Shown: positions 8,961 through 15,818, counted from the stretch's first letter. The stretch: 36,095 nt of DNA from Candidatus Lloydbacteria bacterium RIFCSPLOWO2_01_FULL_50_20 (GCA_001821435.1 MHLP01000004.1:1-36095); one strand, 5' to 3'. The notes: generated by a model not told the origin, from the letters alone. Translations and numbers: made by a program.

Positions 8961-9052
8961 GGGAAATTGCCATCAAAAGGCGCGGACACGAGCTCCGGCC
9001 CATATCCTTATTTGTTGATTTATTAATACGTCGTAAAAGATATATTGTGCGA

Positions 9053-9076
9053 CATGATTCTATTTATAGAATCATG
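9053..9076. other. Perfect hairpin/inverted repeat between convergent genes
   Basis: Two ten-base arms, CATGATTCTA and TAGAATCATG, flank a TTTA loop. There is no T-tract, so it is not a classic terminator. A TATATT lies just upstream, so an operator or RNA hairpin is possible. The 219-bp gap between the M23 gene and the NUDIX gene otherwise shows a GGGC/GCCC stem near 9115-9160, followed on the minus strand by a T-rich stretch, which may end NUDIX transcription. Confidence 0.5.
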
Positions 9077-9179
9077 AGCGCGCGTGTGGTGCGGCGTTAT
9101 TGCAAAAAGAAAATATGGGCCTTTATGGGTCATTCCCTGCTTGGGTGGTTGAGCCCCTTAACCCCCTTCATGAACAAGC

Positions 9180-9605
9180 TTATATCGTATCGACGAGAAG
9201 CTGTGCGAGCGATGGGTTGATAAAATTTTCAGGTAGTTCGGCAAGCGGAAACCATTTCCAGTCGGAAAACTTCTCGGGTTCCATAAGTGTCGGTTCTTCG
9301 GTCGTCTCACAAAGAAACACCCACAGCGTGTCCAGTTCGGCCATTCCGGAAACTTCACCAAGAAACCGCCTGACCGTAAGACTTGTGATCCCTGTCTCTT
9401 CGCTTGTCTCACGCCGCAAACCATCTCCAACCGATTCCCCTGCTTCACAGCGACCGCCCGGGGTAGTCCAGACAGAAATTGTCTTCCATTTATCAGGCGT
9501 GTAGTGGCGGAGACCAAGCAGTATCTTTCCTTCACGGATGATCACCGCCGAAGAACACGTGTGCAGGTCGCCATGGTGTTCAAGTTCAGGAATAGAAACT
9601 TCCAT
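9180..9605 (-). CDS. NUDIX hydrolase
   Basis: This pyrophosphohydrolase would act on nucleoside diphosphates linked to another group; the substrate is not evident. The NUDIX box is intact: GRCEAGESVGDGLRRETSEE followed by TGI, matching GX5EX7REUXEEXGU with Thr at the first U position. It has 141 residues from ATG 9605 (MEVSIPELEHHG). A longer reading frame to 9671 would run through tRNA-Pro and is rejected. It lies ten bases downstream of that tRNA on the same strand, so the two may share a transcript. Confidence 0.87.
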   Translation of the reverse strand: MEVSIPELEHHGDLHTCSSAVIIREGKILLGLRHYTPDKWKTISVWTTPGGRCEAGESVGDGLRRETSEETGITSLTVRRFLGEVSGMAELDTLWVFLCETTEEPTLMEPEKFSDWKWFPLAELPENFINPSLAQLLVDTI

Positions 9606-9614
9606 GTTTTTTAG

Positions 9615-9685
9615 TCGGGCTAGACAGAATCGAACTGTCGCCGCATGCACCCCATGCATGTAGACTACCACTATCCGATAGCCCG
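9615..9685 (-). tRNA. tRNA-Pro (anticodon GGG)
   Basis: Read on the minus strand, the acceptor CGGGCTA pairs perfectly with TAGCCCG. The D arm is GGAT-AGTGGTA-GTCT. The anticodon stem CATGC/GCATG encloses the loop ATGGGGT (anticodon GGG). The T arm is GACAG-TTCGATT-CTGTC. C1-G72 and discriminator A73 fit bacterial proline tRNAs. The 71 nt given exclude CCA, which is not encoded (the DNA continues CTA), so CCA must be added by nucleotidyltransferase. A partial 5' copy lies just upstream. Confidence 0.93.
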
Positions 9686-9725
9686 AGAAACTTATTTTTT
9701 ATAGCAGAACGCTTTGATACTTCGG

Positions 9726-9777
9726 TGCATGCACGCCACCATGACGGCATGCAGACTACCACTATCCGATAGCCCGA
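9726..9777 (-). pseudogene. Broken tandem copy of the 5' half of tRNA-Pro
   Basis: Positions 9753-9777 repeat exactly 25 bases of tRNA-Pro (9662-9686), covering the acceptor 5' strand and the D arm. The anticodon region is altered: GCATGC arms are kept but enclose a 14-base loop. No T arm or matching 3' acceptor strand follows, so it cannot fold as a tRNA. It lies upstream of the intact gene in the same direction. Confidence 0.75.
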
Positions 9778-9810
9778 ATGTGGCAAAGTATAACAAAAAA
9801 TGAAAAAATT

Positions 9811-9838
9811 GCGAGGTATTCTGGACGCTTCCGATAAA
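9811..9838 (-). repeat. Dispersed repeat, copy E (5' end only)
   Basis: Read on the minus strand, this matches the first 28 bases of the repeat described at 10125-10210, including GCGTCCAGAATACCTCGC. The rest of the element is absent. It lies in the gap between the tRNA remnant and the RMF-like gene. Confidence 0.7.
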
Positions 9839-9853
9839 AGAAAAACCGCCACC

Positions 9854-10057
9854 TCATGGTACCGGCTGACTTTTACGGCAAAGCTTCCAACCCTTCATCC
9901 AGTGTTCGTGATATTGGTTTGCCGAGGCGAGATTTTCACTGTGTTTATGATCCATAACGCAGGGCGCTCTCTTCGGAGGCCTTCCCTTTTTTGCGGCTGC
10001 AAAGCCGGCGATCCGTGCTGCTTTCAGCCACTCGCGAAGAGATTCGAACTTTGTCAC
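9854..10057 (-). CDS. Small protein resembling ribosome modulation factor (67 aa)
   Basis: The pattern AARIAGFAAAKKGR, then PC, then HWMKGW resembles the RMF/CrpP-type fold (helix with GxxAxxxGR, CPY-like turn, WLxGW). In gammaproteobacteria RMF dimerises 70S ribosomes into inactive 100S particles in stationary phase. Here the linker between the helices is longer (about 20 residues). Start is GTG 10057, with AAAGG upstream on the minus strand. This is a by-eye motif match only, so the function is tentative. It is flanked on both sides by copies of the dispersed repeat. Confidence 0.5.
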   Translation of the reverse strand: MTKFESLREWLKAARIAGFAAAKKGRPPKRAPCVMDHKHSENLASANQYHEHWMKGWKLCRKSQPVP

Positions 10058-10124
10058 TGCGAAAACCTTTCAAAAAAAATGAACAACTCGTGCTAATTTT
10101 AATCCCGGCGTATTCGTATGTCAA

Positions 10125-10210
10125 TTTATTGGGAGCGTCCAGAATACCTCGTGGCTTTGCCACGAGGATGAGTGGGCGCAAGGTATGCTAGAGCGGGCGG
10201 ACAAGTTTAT
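10125..10210 (+). repeat. Dispersed hairpin repeat, copy A (86 bp)
   Basis: It begins TTTATTGGGAGCGTCCAG and ends GCGGGCGGACAAGTTTAT. Inside is a perfect nine-base stem, CCTCGTGGC / GCCACGAGG, extended outwards by GCGTCCA / TGGGCGC across an internal loop. The final TTTAT overlaps the stop codon (TAA, minus strand) of the gene ending at 10207. Related copies: 9811-9838, 10960-11046, 17674-17868 and 29319-29438. Confidence 0.85.
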
Positions 10211-10602
10211 ATTCCCTTGCAATTACCGGCGGGTTTATATCCTTTCGTCTCGGCATCTTCTTTGCTTGCGAACCAGATCTTATTCTCCTCGTTGATCAGT
10301 TTTACTCCTCCGCACCAAGGAAGATAGTACGCTGTGCCGTTCTTCGAACCGACATACATTTTCGCCGCACTCTCCCCTGCCCCGCCTGCGGTAAACTGCG
10401 TGACGCGCAATTCGGTCTTTCGGACGCTTTCCATGCTCAATATCCTTTCAGCAAGAAAAGCCCCGGCACCAAAAAGACAGACGGCAATGATCGCAAAAAC
10501 AGCCTTGGGAATGTCGGGAGAATGCCATAGTCTTGCCCTCGCTCTGTGGTAAGCTTGCTTTACTGTGGGGTTGATTTTCTGGACAAGGTCTGGTAATCTC
10601 AT
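10207..10602 (-). CDS. Single-pass membrane protein with Ada-type Cys domain
   Basis: The 131-residue protein has a cytoplasmic, basic N-terminus (about 30 residues) and one membrane helix (AVFAIIAVCLFGAGAFLA). The C-terminal domain is external and reads YVGSKNGTAYYLPWCGG, then KIWFASKEDAETKGYKP, then NC. This last pattern resembles the metal-binding domain of Ada and related SH3-linked modules, though only two Cys are evident. Function unknown. It has a leaderless-type promoter. Its stop codon falls in the end of repeat copy A, which may have replaced the original 3' end. Confidence 0.72.
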   Translation of the reverse strand: MRLPDLVQKINPTVKQAYHRARARLWHSPDIPKAVFAIIAVCLFGAGAFLAERILSMESVRKTELRVTQFTAGGAGESAAKMYVGSKNGTAYYLPWCGGVKLINEENKIWFASKEDAETKGYKPAGNCKGI

Positions 10603-10609
10603 GGAATTG

Positions 10610-10616
10610 TATTATA
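10610..10616. promoter_or_regulatory. Overlapping divergent -10 boxes (membrane protein / rpmA)
   Basis: On the minus strand TATAAT (10616-10611) lies eight bases before the ATG at 10602. On the plus strand TATTAT (10610-10615) overlaps it and would start transcription about 28 bases before rpmA. The minus-strand box is the stronger prediction. Confidence 0.5.
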
Positions 10617-10650
10617 GGAAGATATCAAGCATAAGCAACCATAAACCACT

Positions 10651-10923
10651 ATGTCAACAAAGAAATCGGGAGGTTCCTCAAAAAATTTACGCGATTCCCA
10701 GCCAAAATTCCTCGGAACAAAGATCCACGATGGTGAGAAAGCAGGGGCTGGCATGATCATCGTCCGACAGCGAGGCACACGCATTGTTCCCGGAAAGAAC
10801 GTCAGAGTCGGCAAGGACCACACGCTCTACGCCGCAAAGGGGGGCATGGTCCGATTCACCACGGTCCGAAAGACCCGATTCAACGGACAAACGGCAACCA
10901 AAAAGATGGCATCGGTGATCTAA
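10651..10923 (+). CDS. rpmA: 50S ribosomal protein bL27
   Basis: bL27 lies near the peptidyl-transferase centre and helps position tRNA ends. The 90-residue protein begins [19 protein letters not shown] and keeps the family core [19 protein letters not shown], followed by KDHTLYA. The N-terminus starts directly with the mature-type extension, so no Firmicutes-like cleaved leader is seen. It is not adjacent to rplU (L21, 20787-21152), its usual partner in bacteria. A strong terminator follows. Confidence 0.94.
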   Translation: MSTKKSGGSSKNLRDSQPKFLGTKIHDGEKAGAGMIIVRQRGTRIVPGKNVRVGKDHTLYAAKGGMVRFTTVRKTRFNGQTATKKMASVI

Positions 10924-10936
10924 TTCCAACAAAAAA

Positions 10937-10962
10937 AACCGCATCCCTGACGCGGTTTTTTT
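10937..10962 (+). terminator. Rho-independent terminator of rpmA
   Basis: The stem ACCGC / GCGGT (10938-10942, 10952-10956) is preceded by an A-run and followed by seven Ts. The T-run merges into the start of repeat copy B. Confidence 0.85.
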
Positions 10963-11046
10963 ATTGAGAGCGTCCAGAATACCTCGCGGCTCTGACGCGA
11001 GGATGAGTGGACGCAAGATACGTTGGGGCGGGCGGACAAGTTTATT
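10960..11046 (+). repeat. Dispersed hairpin repeat, copy B (87 bp)
   Basis: It has the same ends as copy A (TTTATTGAGAGCGTCCAG and GGGCGGACAAGTTTAT). The central stem has changed on both sides: CCTCGCG / CGCGAGG. The outer stem is perfect here (GCGTCCA / TGGACGC). Paired changes in the stem suggest selection on structure. Confidence 0.85.
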
Positions 11047-11109
11047 TTCTTGGACTAATATAAAACATGCCGCCCGTCTATCCCCACCCTTACCTGCCTG
11101 CAGGCGTCC

Positions 11110-11126
11110 CGGGGCATTCTGGCTCA
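11110..11126 (-). repeat. 17-bp dispersed motif TGAGCCAGAATGCCCCG, copy 1
   Basis: This is identical to 28305-28321 on the other strand. Next to it is a GCCTGCAGGC palindrome (11094-11105 area). It lies between repeat copy B and the end of rplI. Confidence 0.7.
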
Positions 11127-11148
11127 CACCGTAAAAAGTGAATGGTCT

Positions 11149-11595
11149 TTATTTCTCAGCTTCAACAACGACTTTGAACTCGGCTTCCTTTCCATTCAAA
11201 AGCACGGGCACAATGAATTCTCCCGTCGTCTTGATCGGCTTCGGAAGCGCGATGTGGTCAGCTGAAAAAGAAGCCCCAACGGCTTTCCCGAGTTCTTCCG
11301 CCAGCTCTTCCCTTCCCACACCGGCATAGAGATGTCCTTCCTCATTTGCGCTCCTTGTGAGCGTAATGACGGCGTTTTTGAGCCCGGCAAACGCCTTGTG
11401 CAATAGTTCCTCCTGGCGTGTTCGTTCGACTTCACGCTTCTTGGAGAGCTCAGCGACACGCTTTGCGGTGCCTTTCGTTATCGCCTCGCCGAGGCCTCGG
11501 GCAAAGAGAAAATTGCGTGCAAAACCCGGTTTGACGTCTTTGATCTCATATTTCTTTCCGACATCCTTCACATCTGATAATAAAATGACTTTCAT
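11149..11595 (-). CDS. rplI: 50S ribosomal protein bL9
   Basis: bL9 binds 23S rRNA at the base of the L1 stalk. The 148-residue protein starts MKVILLSDVKDVGKKYEIKD and continues VKPGFARNFLFARGLGEA, the conserved rRNA-binding N domain. A long connecting helix and a C-terminal domain follow. Full length is usual (about 150). bL9 is reported missing in some CPR lineages, so its presence helps place this genome. Confidence 0.94.
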   Translation of the reverse strand: MKVILLSDVKDVGKKYEIKDVKPGFARNFLFARGLGEAITKGTAKRVAELSKKREVERTRQEELLHKAFAGLKNAVITLTRSANEEGHLYAGVGREELAEELGKAVGASFSADHIALPKPIKTTGEFIVPVLLNGKEAEFKVVVEAEK

Positions 11596-11627
11596 GGCTG
11601 GTTTTGAAATATTTATAGGTGTTCCAT

Positions 11628-11633
11628 ATTATA
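11628..11633 (-). promoter_or_regulatory. -10 box of rplI
   Basis: TATAAT (minus strand) lies 32 bases upstream of the ATG at 11595, giving a 5' leader of about 26 nt. This makes rplI one of the few genes here with an apparent leader. Confidence 0.45.
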
Positions 11634-11662
11634 CGCAGAACTCCTCAAAAGACAAGGAGAAA

Positions 11663-11792
11663 GGGGGCATGGTGGCGCCCCCCTTTGTTTGCCCCCGGCA
11701 TCCTTTTGGGATTGAGGGCACGTCTTAGCTGTATAGCCAACGAGCTGTGTGCGTCTCCTGTGGGAGCCACTCCTTGGATGCTAACACAAGGT
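11663..11792 (-). ncRNA. Candidate structured small RNA
   Basis: The 363-bp gap 11596-11958 has no credible gene. On the minus strand TTGACA (11827-11822), 17 bp, TAGCAT (11804-11799) makes a good promoter. The transcript can form several stems (CCTTG/CAAGG; TTGGCT/AGCTAA; ATCC/GGAT) and a long-range GCATCC/GGATGC pair. It ends in GGGGGC-8-GCCCCC (11682-11663), followed by a T-rich tract. No known family recognised. Confidence 0.28.
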
Positions 11793-11843
11793 GTTTGTAT
11801 GCTAGCGAGCCGCACATGCCTTGTCAATCCCACCTTGAGTCTC

Positions 11844-11874
11844 AATAAAAAGGGGCTTCCTGTCGGTAAGCCCC
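11844..11874 (-). terminator. Terminator of the S41 protease gene
   Basis: On the minus strand, GGGGCTT / AAGCCCC with a nine-base loop is followed by TTTTTATT. It lies 85 bp past the stop codon at 11959. Confidence 0.75.
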
Positions 11875-11958
11875 GCGTGATCATATAATGGGTTTGTTCA
11901 TTTTTACCCGATCACGATCGTTCATGTAATAGTAACAGCAGTAAAGGAAGATAGTCAA

Positions 11959-13287
11959 TCATTGTTTCCCCTTCCGCACGATCTCGATCGCCTTATCGAG
12001 CTGCGGGTCTTTTCCTTCATCAGCGTCTTTCTTTGTAAAATCCACAATAACATCGGGTTCGAGCCCCCCTGCGGAAAGATTGGTTCCGTTCGGCGTGATC
12101 CAGCGTGCGATGGTGACCTTGAGCGATGTCTCCGGGGTTATTGAAACAAGTTCCTGCACCGAACCCTTGCCGAAGGTCTTCGTACCGACCAATGTCGCAA
12201 CACCATGCTGCGAAAGTGCTCCGGCAAGAATTTCCGCCGCAGAAGCCGAACCTCCGTCGACCAGAATAACGAAATGGAAATCCCCGGTAAAAATATCATA
12301 ACCCTTGCTACGATATACTTTTCCGACGCCGTCTTTTTCTTCTTCACTCACGATGACTTTTCCTTGCGGAAGGAACCAGCTTGCGATATCGACGGCAACC
12401 TCAAGATAGCCACCCGGGTTACCGCGCAGATCAAGCACGAGCTTGGATGTGCCGGATTCGACGAACTTGCGCAGCGCTCCGCGGAAGAGGTCGGCGCCCG
12501 TTGCCGGAAAACCATAAAGACGAATGATGAACACATCTCCCTGGAGTTCGGTGTCGATCGTCGGCACTTGGATGGTTTCGCGAACGACTGAAATATCAAA
12601 CGGTTCATCTTTTCCTTTTCTTAAAAGCGTAAGCGTAACCGGCTTTCCGATCTCTCCGCGAATAAGGTAGAGCGCCTTATCGACGGTCATCGCTGATGTT
12701 GTCGCGCCGTCAATGCGAAGTACACGGTCGCCCTTGAAAACTCCTGCGCGTTCAGCGGGAGAACCCTTGAGCGGCGCAATGACCGTGAGCACGCCGTCCT
12801 GCATACCGATCTGCATTCCGACGCCTCCGAACGAACCGGAAACATCCTGTTCAAAAAGCGATTTTTCCTGCGGCGGCATGAAATAGGTGTACGGATCCCC
12901 GAGCGAATTCGCCAGTCCCTCGATCGCACCCCAGACCTTCTCTTGGTTGGAAACGCTCTCCGATTTCGTCGGAACATACCGTTCATTGAGCACATTCCAC
13001 ACCTTCCAAAACTGGGAAAAATCCGCGGGGCCGTCATCTTTTGCGGCGATACCGGAGCGGTCAAGCAAACACGGCACCTCTGTGCCTTTTTCATCGACGC
13101 ATGTTGAGAGTGCCGGCGATTGCGGCGTAGCGGTCGCGGCGCCCAGCATGGTGATATTAAAAACACCGGTGACTTTATCGACTTCCGGACGTCGTTCATA
13201 GCCGACAAATACCCCGCCGCCAAAAAATAGTGCAGCAAATAAAAACAGCAAAAAAAGACGGGCTAAAGACGATTGGGGGCTTTGCAT
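11959..13287 (-). CDS. S41 C-terminal processing protease (CtpA-like)
   Basis: These periplasmic or extracellular serine proteases trim the C-termini of exported proteins. The 442-residue protein has an N-terminal signal/anchor (residues 9-30) and a PDZ domain at about 153-233 (FGGVGMQIGMQDGVLTVIAP..). The S41 catalytic domain follows. The Ser-Lys dyad is visible: S347 in GGSASAAE and K374 in TFGKGSVQ. Other conserved parts are LVLDLRGNPGGY and the C-terminal LEPDV. It has the best promoter in the window, again at leaderless distance. Confidence 0.93.
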   Translation of the reverse strand: MQSPQSSLARLFLLFLFAALFFGGGVFVGYERRPEVDKVTGVFNITMLGAATATPQSPALSTCVDEKGTEVPCLLDRSGIAAKDDGPADFSQFWKVWNVLNERYVPTKSESVSNQEKVWGAIEGLANSLGDPYTYFMPPQEKSLFEQDVSGSFGGVGMQIGMQDGVLTVIAPLKGSPAERAGVFKGDRVLRIDGATTSAMTVDKALYLIRGEIGKPVTLTLLRKGKDEPFDISVVRETIQVPTIDTELQGDVFIIRLYGFPATGADLFRGALRKFVESGTSKLVLDLRGNPGGYLEVAVDIASWFLPQGKVIVSEEEKDGVGKVYRSKGYDIFTGDFHFVILVDGGSASAAEILAGALSQHGVATLVGTKTFGKGSVQELVSITPETSLKVTIARWITPNGTNLSAGGLEPDVIVDFTKKDADEGKDPQLDKAIEIVRKGKQ

Positions 13288-13295
13288 TGTTCACC

Positions 13296-13324
13296 ATTAT
13301 CCCAAAGAGATGAAGATGGGTCAA
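13296..13324 (-). promoter_or_regulatory. Promoter of the S41 protease gene
   Basis: TTGACC (13324-13319), a 17-bp spacer and GATAAT (13301-13296) form a near-consensus sigma70-type promoter. The ATG at 13287 is only eight bases beyond the -10. Confidence 0.7.
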
Positions 13325-13352
13325 ACCCTGTGGTAATGTCCGCAGACGAACT

Positions 13353-13376
13353 TACTACAGGGCAGGCCCCGTAGTA
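13353..13376. repeat. 24-bp imperfect palindrome with CCCCGTAGTAG
   Basis: TACTAC / GTAGTA arms and GGGC / GCCC inner arms are separated by one A-C mismatch. The core CCCCGTAGTAG recurs at 21238-21248, and a shorter inverted form at 21331-21342. It lies between the divergent S41 and CorA-like promoters. Confidence 0.55.
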
Positions 13377-13429
13377 GCCCTTTCATGTACAAATCTATGA
13401 AAAGTATTACCGAAGCGCGTTTTCTGAGT

Positions 13430-13444
13430 TATACTAGATATACT
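13430..13444 (+). promoter_or_regulatory. Tandem -10 boxes of the CorA-like gene
   Basis: Two identical TATACT hexamers (13430-13435 and 13439-13444) lie nine bases apart, 20-34 bases before the ATG at 13464. They give a short leader. -35 hexamers are weak (TTACCG at 13407). Confidence 0.4.
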
Positions 13445-13463
13445 ATTAGAGAGCATTATTATT

Positions 13464-14375
13464 ATGATCTCCCGATACACATATCACGACCTGACATGGA
13501 TCGACATGGAATCGCCGACCAACGAAGAGGTGCGCCAGATCATGGAGGAATTCGATATTCATCCGATCGTCGCGGATGAACTGCTGTCGCCGTCGCTCCG
13601 GCCAAAGGTCGACAGTTACGAGAACTTTATCTATCTTATTCTCCATTTTCCGGCTATCCGCCACAGCCATCGGAGCAAAGAACAGGAGGTCGATTTCATC
13701 ATCGGAAAGAAGTTTCTTATTACCGTACGCTACGAACTGCTCGATCCGCTCCACAAATTCTCGAAGGTCTTTGAGGTCAACTCGATCCTCGACAAAAACA
13801 ATTTTGGGAATCATGCGGGCTTCCTTTTCTTCTACATGATCCGCAAGATCTACGGCTCTCTTGGGCATGAACTTTCGATGATCGGTGAGCTCTTGAAAAA
13901 TATCGAGGAAAAGATCTTCACCGGAAAAGAACGCGAGATGGTTGAGGAGCTTTCCGTCATTCATCGTGACATCCTCGAATTCCACCGCGCGCTCCGTATG
14001 CACCGAAGTGTGCTGCAGTCGTTCTCGCTAGCCTGTGAGAATTTTTTCGGCAAGGGATTCCGTCACTATAGCGAAAATATCACCGGCGAATACTTGAAGA
14101 TAGAGGAACTTCTTCACGACCAGAAAGAAATATTAAACGAACTTCGCATTACGAACGATTCCCTTCTTTCGACGAAGACGAACGAGACAATGAAAGTGCT
14201 GACGGCAACAGCTTTTCTTGTGCTTCCTGCAACGCTCATTAGTCAGCTGTTCAGCATGAACACAACTACCGTACCGCTTGTCGGAATGAGTAATGATTTC
14301 TGGGTGATCCTTGGAATCATGGGCATCATTGCTATTGCGACGTTCGCTTTTTTCAAGAGTAAGAAATGGCTCTAA
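13464..14375 (+). CDS. corA: CorA-like divalent cation transporter
   Basis: CorA pentamers carry Mg2+ (or Co2+/Ni2+) across the membrane; Zn exporters of the same fold exist. The 303-residue protein has a large cytoplasmic domain with a long helix (EKIFTGKEREMVEELSVIHR..), then two C-terminal membrane helices. The signature at the end of the first helix, normally GMN, reads FSMN (S264-M265-N266), so the conserved Gly is Ser. The C-terminus is basic (FFKSKKWL), as usual. The altered motif makes substrate and direction uncertain, but the family is clear. Confidence 0.87.
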   Translation: MISRYTYHDLTWIDMESPTNEEVRQIMEEFDIHPIVADELLSPSLRPKVDSYENFIYLILHFPAIRHSHRSKEQEVDFIIGKKFLITVRYELLDPLHKFSKVFEVNSILDKNNFGNHAGFLFFYMIRKIYGSLGHELSMIGELLKNIEEKIFTGKEREMVEELSVIHRDILEFHRALRMHRSVLQSFSLACENFFGKGFRHYSENITGEYLKIEELLHDQKEILNELRITNDSLLSTKTNETMKVLTATAFLVLPATLISQLFSMNTTTVPLVGMSNDFWVILGIMGIIAIATFAFFKSKKWL

Positions 14376-14387
14376 CGGTCTAAGGCA

Positions 14388-15818
14388 ATGGGACTCCGAC
14401 TCTATAACACCCAAACAAGGCAAACGGAAGAATTCACACCTCCCCCCCGCCTTCGTGCTTCGGACGGGCTGGCGCCCTACGAGGTGAAGATGTATAACTG
14501 CGGGCCGACCGTCTATAATTACGCGCACATCGGAAATCTCCGCGCGTATGTCTTTGCTGATATTCTGCGGCGGACACTCGAAATGGAGGGTTACAGCGTA
14601 AAACAGATAGTGAACATTACCGACGTTGGCCACCTCGTTTCCGATAACGATGAGGGGGAAGACAAAATAGAAGAGGGCGCAAGGCGCGAGGGAAAAAGCA
14701 CGGAAGAGATCATCGGTCTCTATTCGCAGGCATTTTATGACGATCTCAAGGCGCTCAATGTGCTTCCTGCGACAAAATATCCCCGTGCGACACAATATAT
14801 CGATGAACAAAAGGCGCTCATCGAGACATTGGACAAGAAAGGCTTTCTCTATACGACCGAAGACGGCGTCTATTTTGATACGACAAAATTTCCCCGCTAT
14901 GCCGACTTCGCAAAGCTCGACATCGCCGGAATGCAGGCGGGTGCACGAGTCAGCATGGGAGAGAAAAAACATCCGACCGACTTTGCGGTCTGGAAATTTT
15001 CCCCAGAAGATGGAAACAAGCGCGAGCAAGAATGGGACTCTCCCCTCAGAGCGGACCGCAAAGGTTTTCCCGGCTGGCACATTGAATGCTCCGCTATCGC
15101 GATGAAAGAACTCGGCGAGACCATCGACATTCACACGGGTGGTGTCGATCATATTCCCGTGCACCACACGAACGAAATAGCGCAGAGCGAATGCGCGACC
15201 GGTAAACAATTTGCCCGCTACTGGATGCATTCGGCGCATATGCTGGTCGATGGGCAGAAAATGTCGAAGTCGCTGGGAAATACCTATCGACTATCGGACT
15301 TAGCGGAAAAAGGAATTGCTCCCCTCACCTTCCGCTATTGGCTTTTGACCGCACATTATCGCACCCAAGTGAATTTCACTTGGGATGCGTTAAAAGGAGC
15401 TCAAAACGCATACGAAAGACTTCGAAGACGTATATTTGAAATTAAGAAAAAAGGTGTGACTACCAACACACACCCGTTTTCTTTTGTTGGGAGCGTATTT
15501 GATGACCTTGACACCGCATCTGATATCGCGAGTATGTGGCAAGATATTCAAAACAATGAATACGATTCAAAAACAATTATTCAAGAAGTGGAAATTCTGG
15601 ATAAATTTCTCGGACTGAAATTACTCGAATACGCTCCTGAAGAAGTAGTCGTCACTTCGGAACTGCAAAAACTCCTCGATGAACGCAAGACGGCTCGTGA
15701 TGCGAAGAATTTTGCCGCATCCGACCGCCTGCGCGATGAGATCCGCAAGCTTGGATATGAGGTGAAAGACACGCCGGAAGGCCAGCGACTTGAGAAGACA
15801 GAAAAAAAATCCGCCTGA
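14388..15818 (+). CDS. cysS: Cysteine--tRNA ligase
   Basis: This class I synthetase charges tRNA-Cys. The 476-residue protein has CGPTVYNYAHIGNLR (HIGH-type motif and first Zn ligand Cys) and WHIECSAIAMKELG with DIHTGGVDHIPVHHTNEIAQ (remaining Zn ligands and active site). The KMSKS loop is QKMSKSLGN. The C-terminal helical domain ends in the usual RDEIRKLGYEVKDTPEG. It starts 12 bases after the CorA-like gene. Its stop codon forms the loop of a terminator for the convergent gene. Confidence 0.96.
   Translation: MGLRLYNTQTRQTEEFTPPPRLRASDGLAPYEVKMYNCGPTVYNYAHIGNLRAYVFADILRRTLEMEGYSVKQIVNITDVGHLVSDNDEGEDKIEEGARREGKSTEEIIGLYSQAFYDDLKALNVLPATKYPRATQYIDEQKALIETLDKKGFLYTTEDGVYFDTTKFPRYADFAKLDIAGMQAGARVSMGEKKHPTDFAVWKFSPEDGNKREQEWDSPLRADRKGFPGWHIECSAIAMKELGETIDIHTGGVDHIPVHHTNEIAQSECATGKQFARYWMHSAHMLVDGQKMSKSLGNTYRLSDLAEKGIAPLTFRYWLLTAHYRTQVNFTWDALKGAQNAYERLRRRIFEIKKKGVTTNTHPFSFVGSVFDDLDTASDIASMWQDIQNNEYDSKTIIQEVEILDKFLGLKLLEYAPEEVVVTSELQKLLDERKTARDAKNFAASDRLRDEIRKLGYEVKDTPEGQRLEKTEKKSA

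Noticed and set aside
9074-9220. Possible 48-codon plus-strand gene starting in the hairpin at 9053-9076
   Set aside because: No SD, it overlaps the NUDIX gene end on the other strand, and the protein has no recognisable features.
9605-9671. N-terminal extension of the NUDIX protein
   Set aside because: It would be translated from the tRNA-Pro gene. The ATG at 9605 gives a normal NUDIX length.
10030-10060. AGATTCGAACT resembling a minus-strand tRNA T arm
   Set aside because: It is explained as coding sequence of the RMF-like gene, and no cloverleaf can be drawn.
10125-11046. CRISPR array from the repeated hairpin units
   Set aside because: Only two units in this stretch, 750 bp apart with a gene between them. 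No regular spacers and no cas genes.
14133-15239. Long minus-strand reading frame (368 codons) opposite the CorA-like gene and cysS
   Set aside because: It is fully antisense to two confidently identified genes, and its composition matches a codon-bias shadow. It has no motif or SD.
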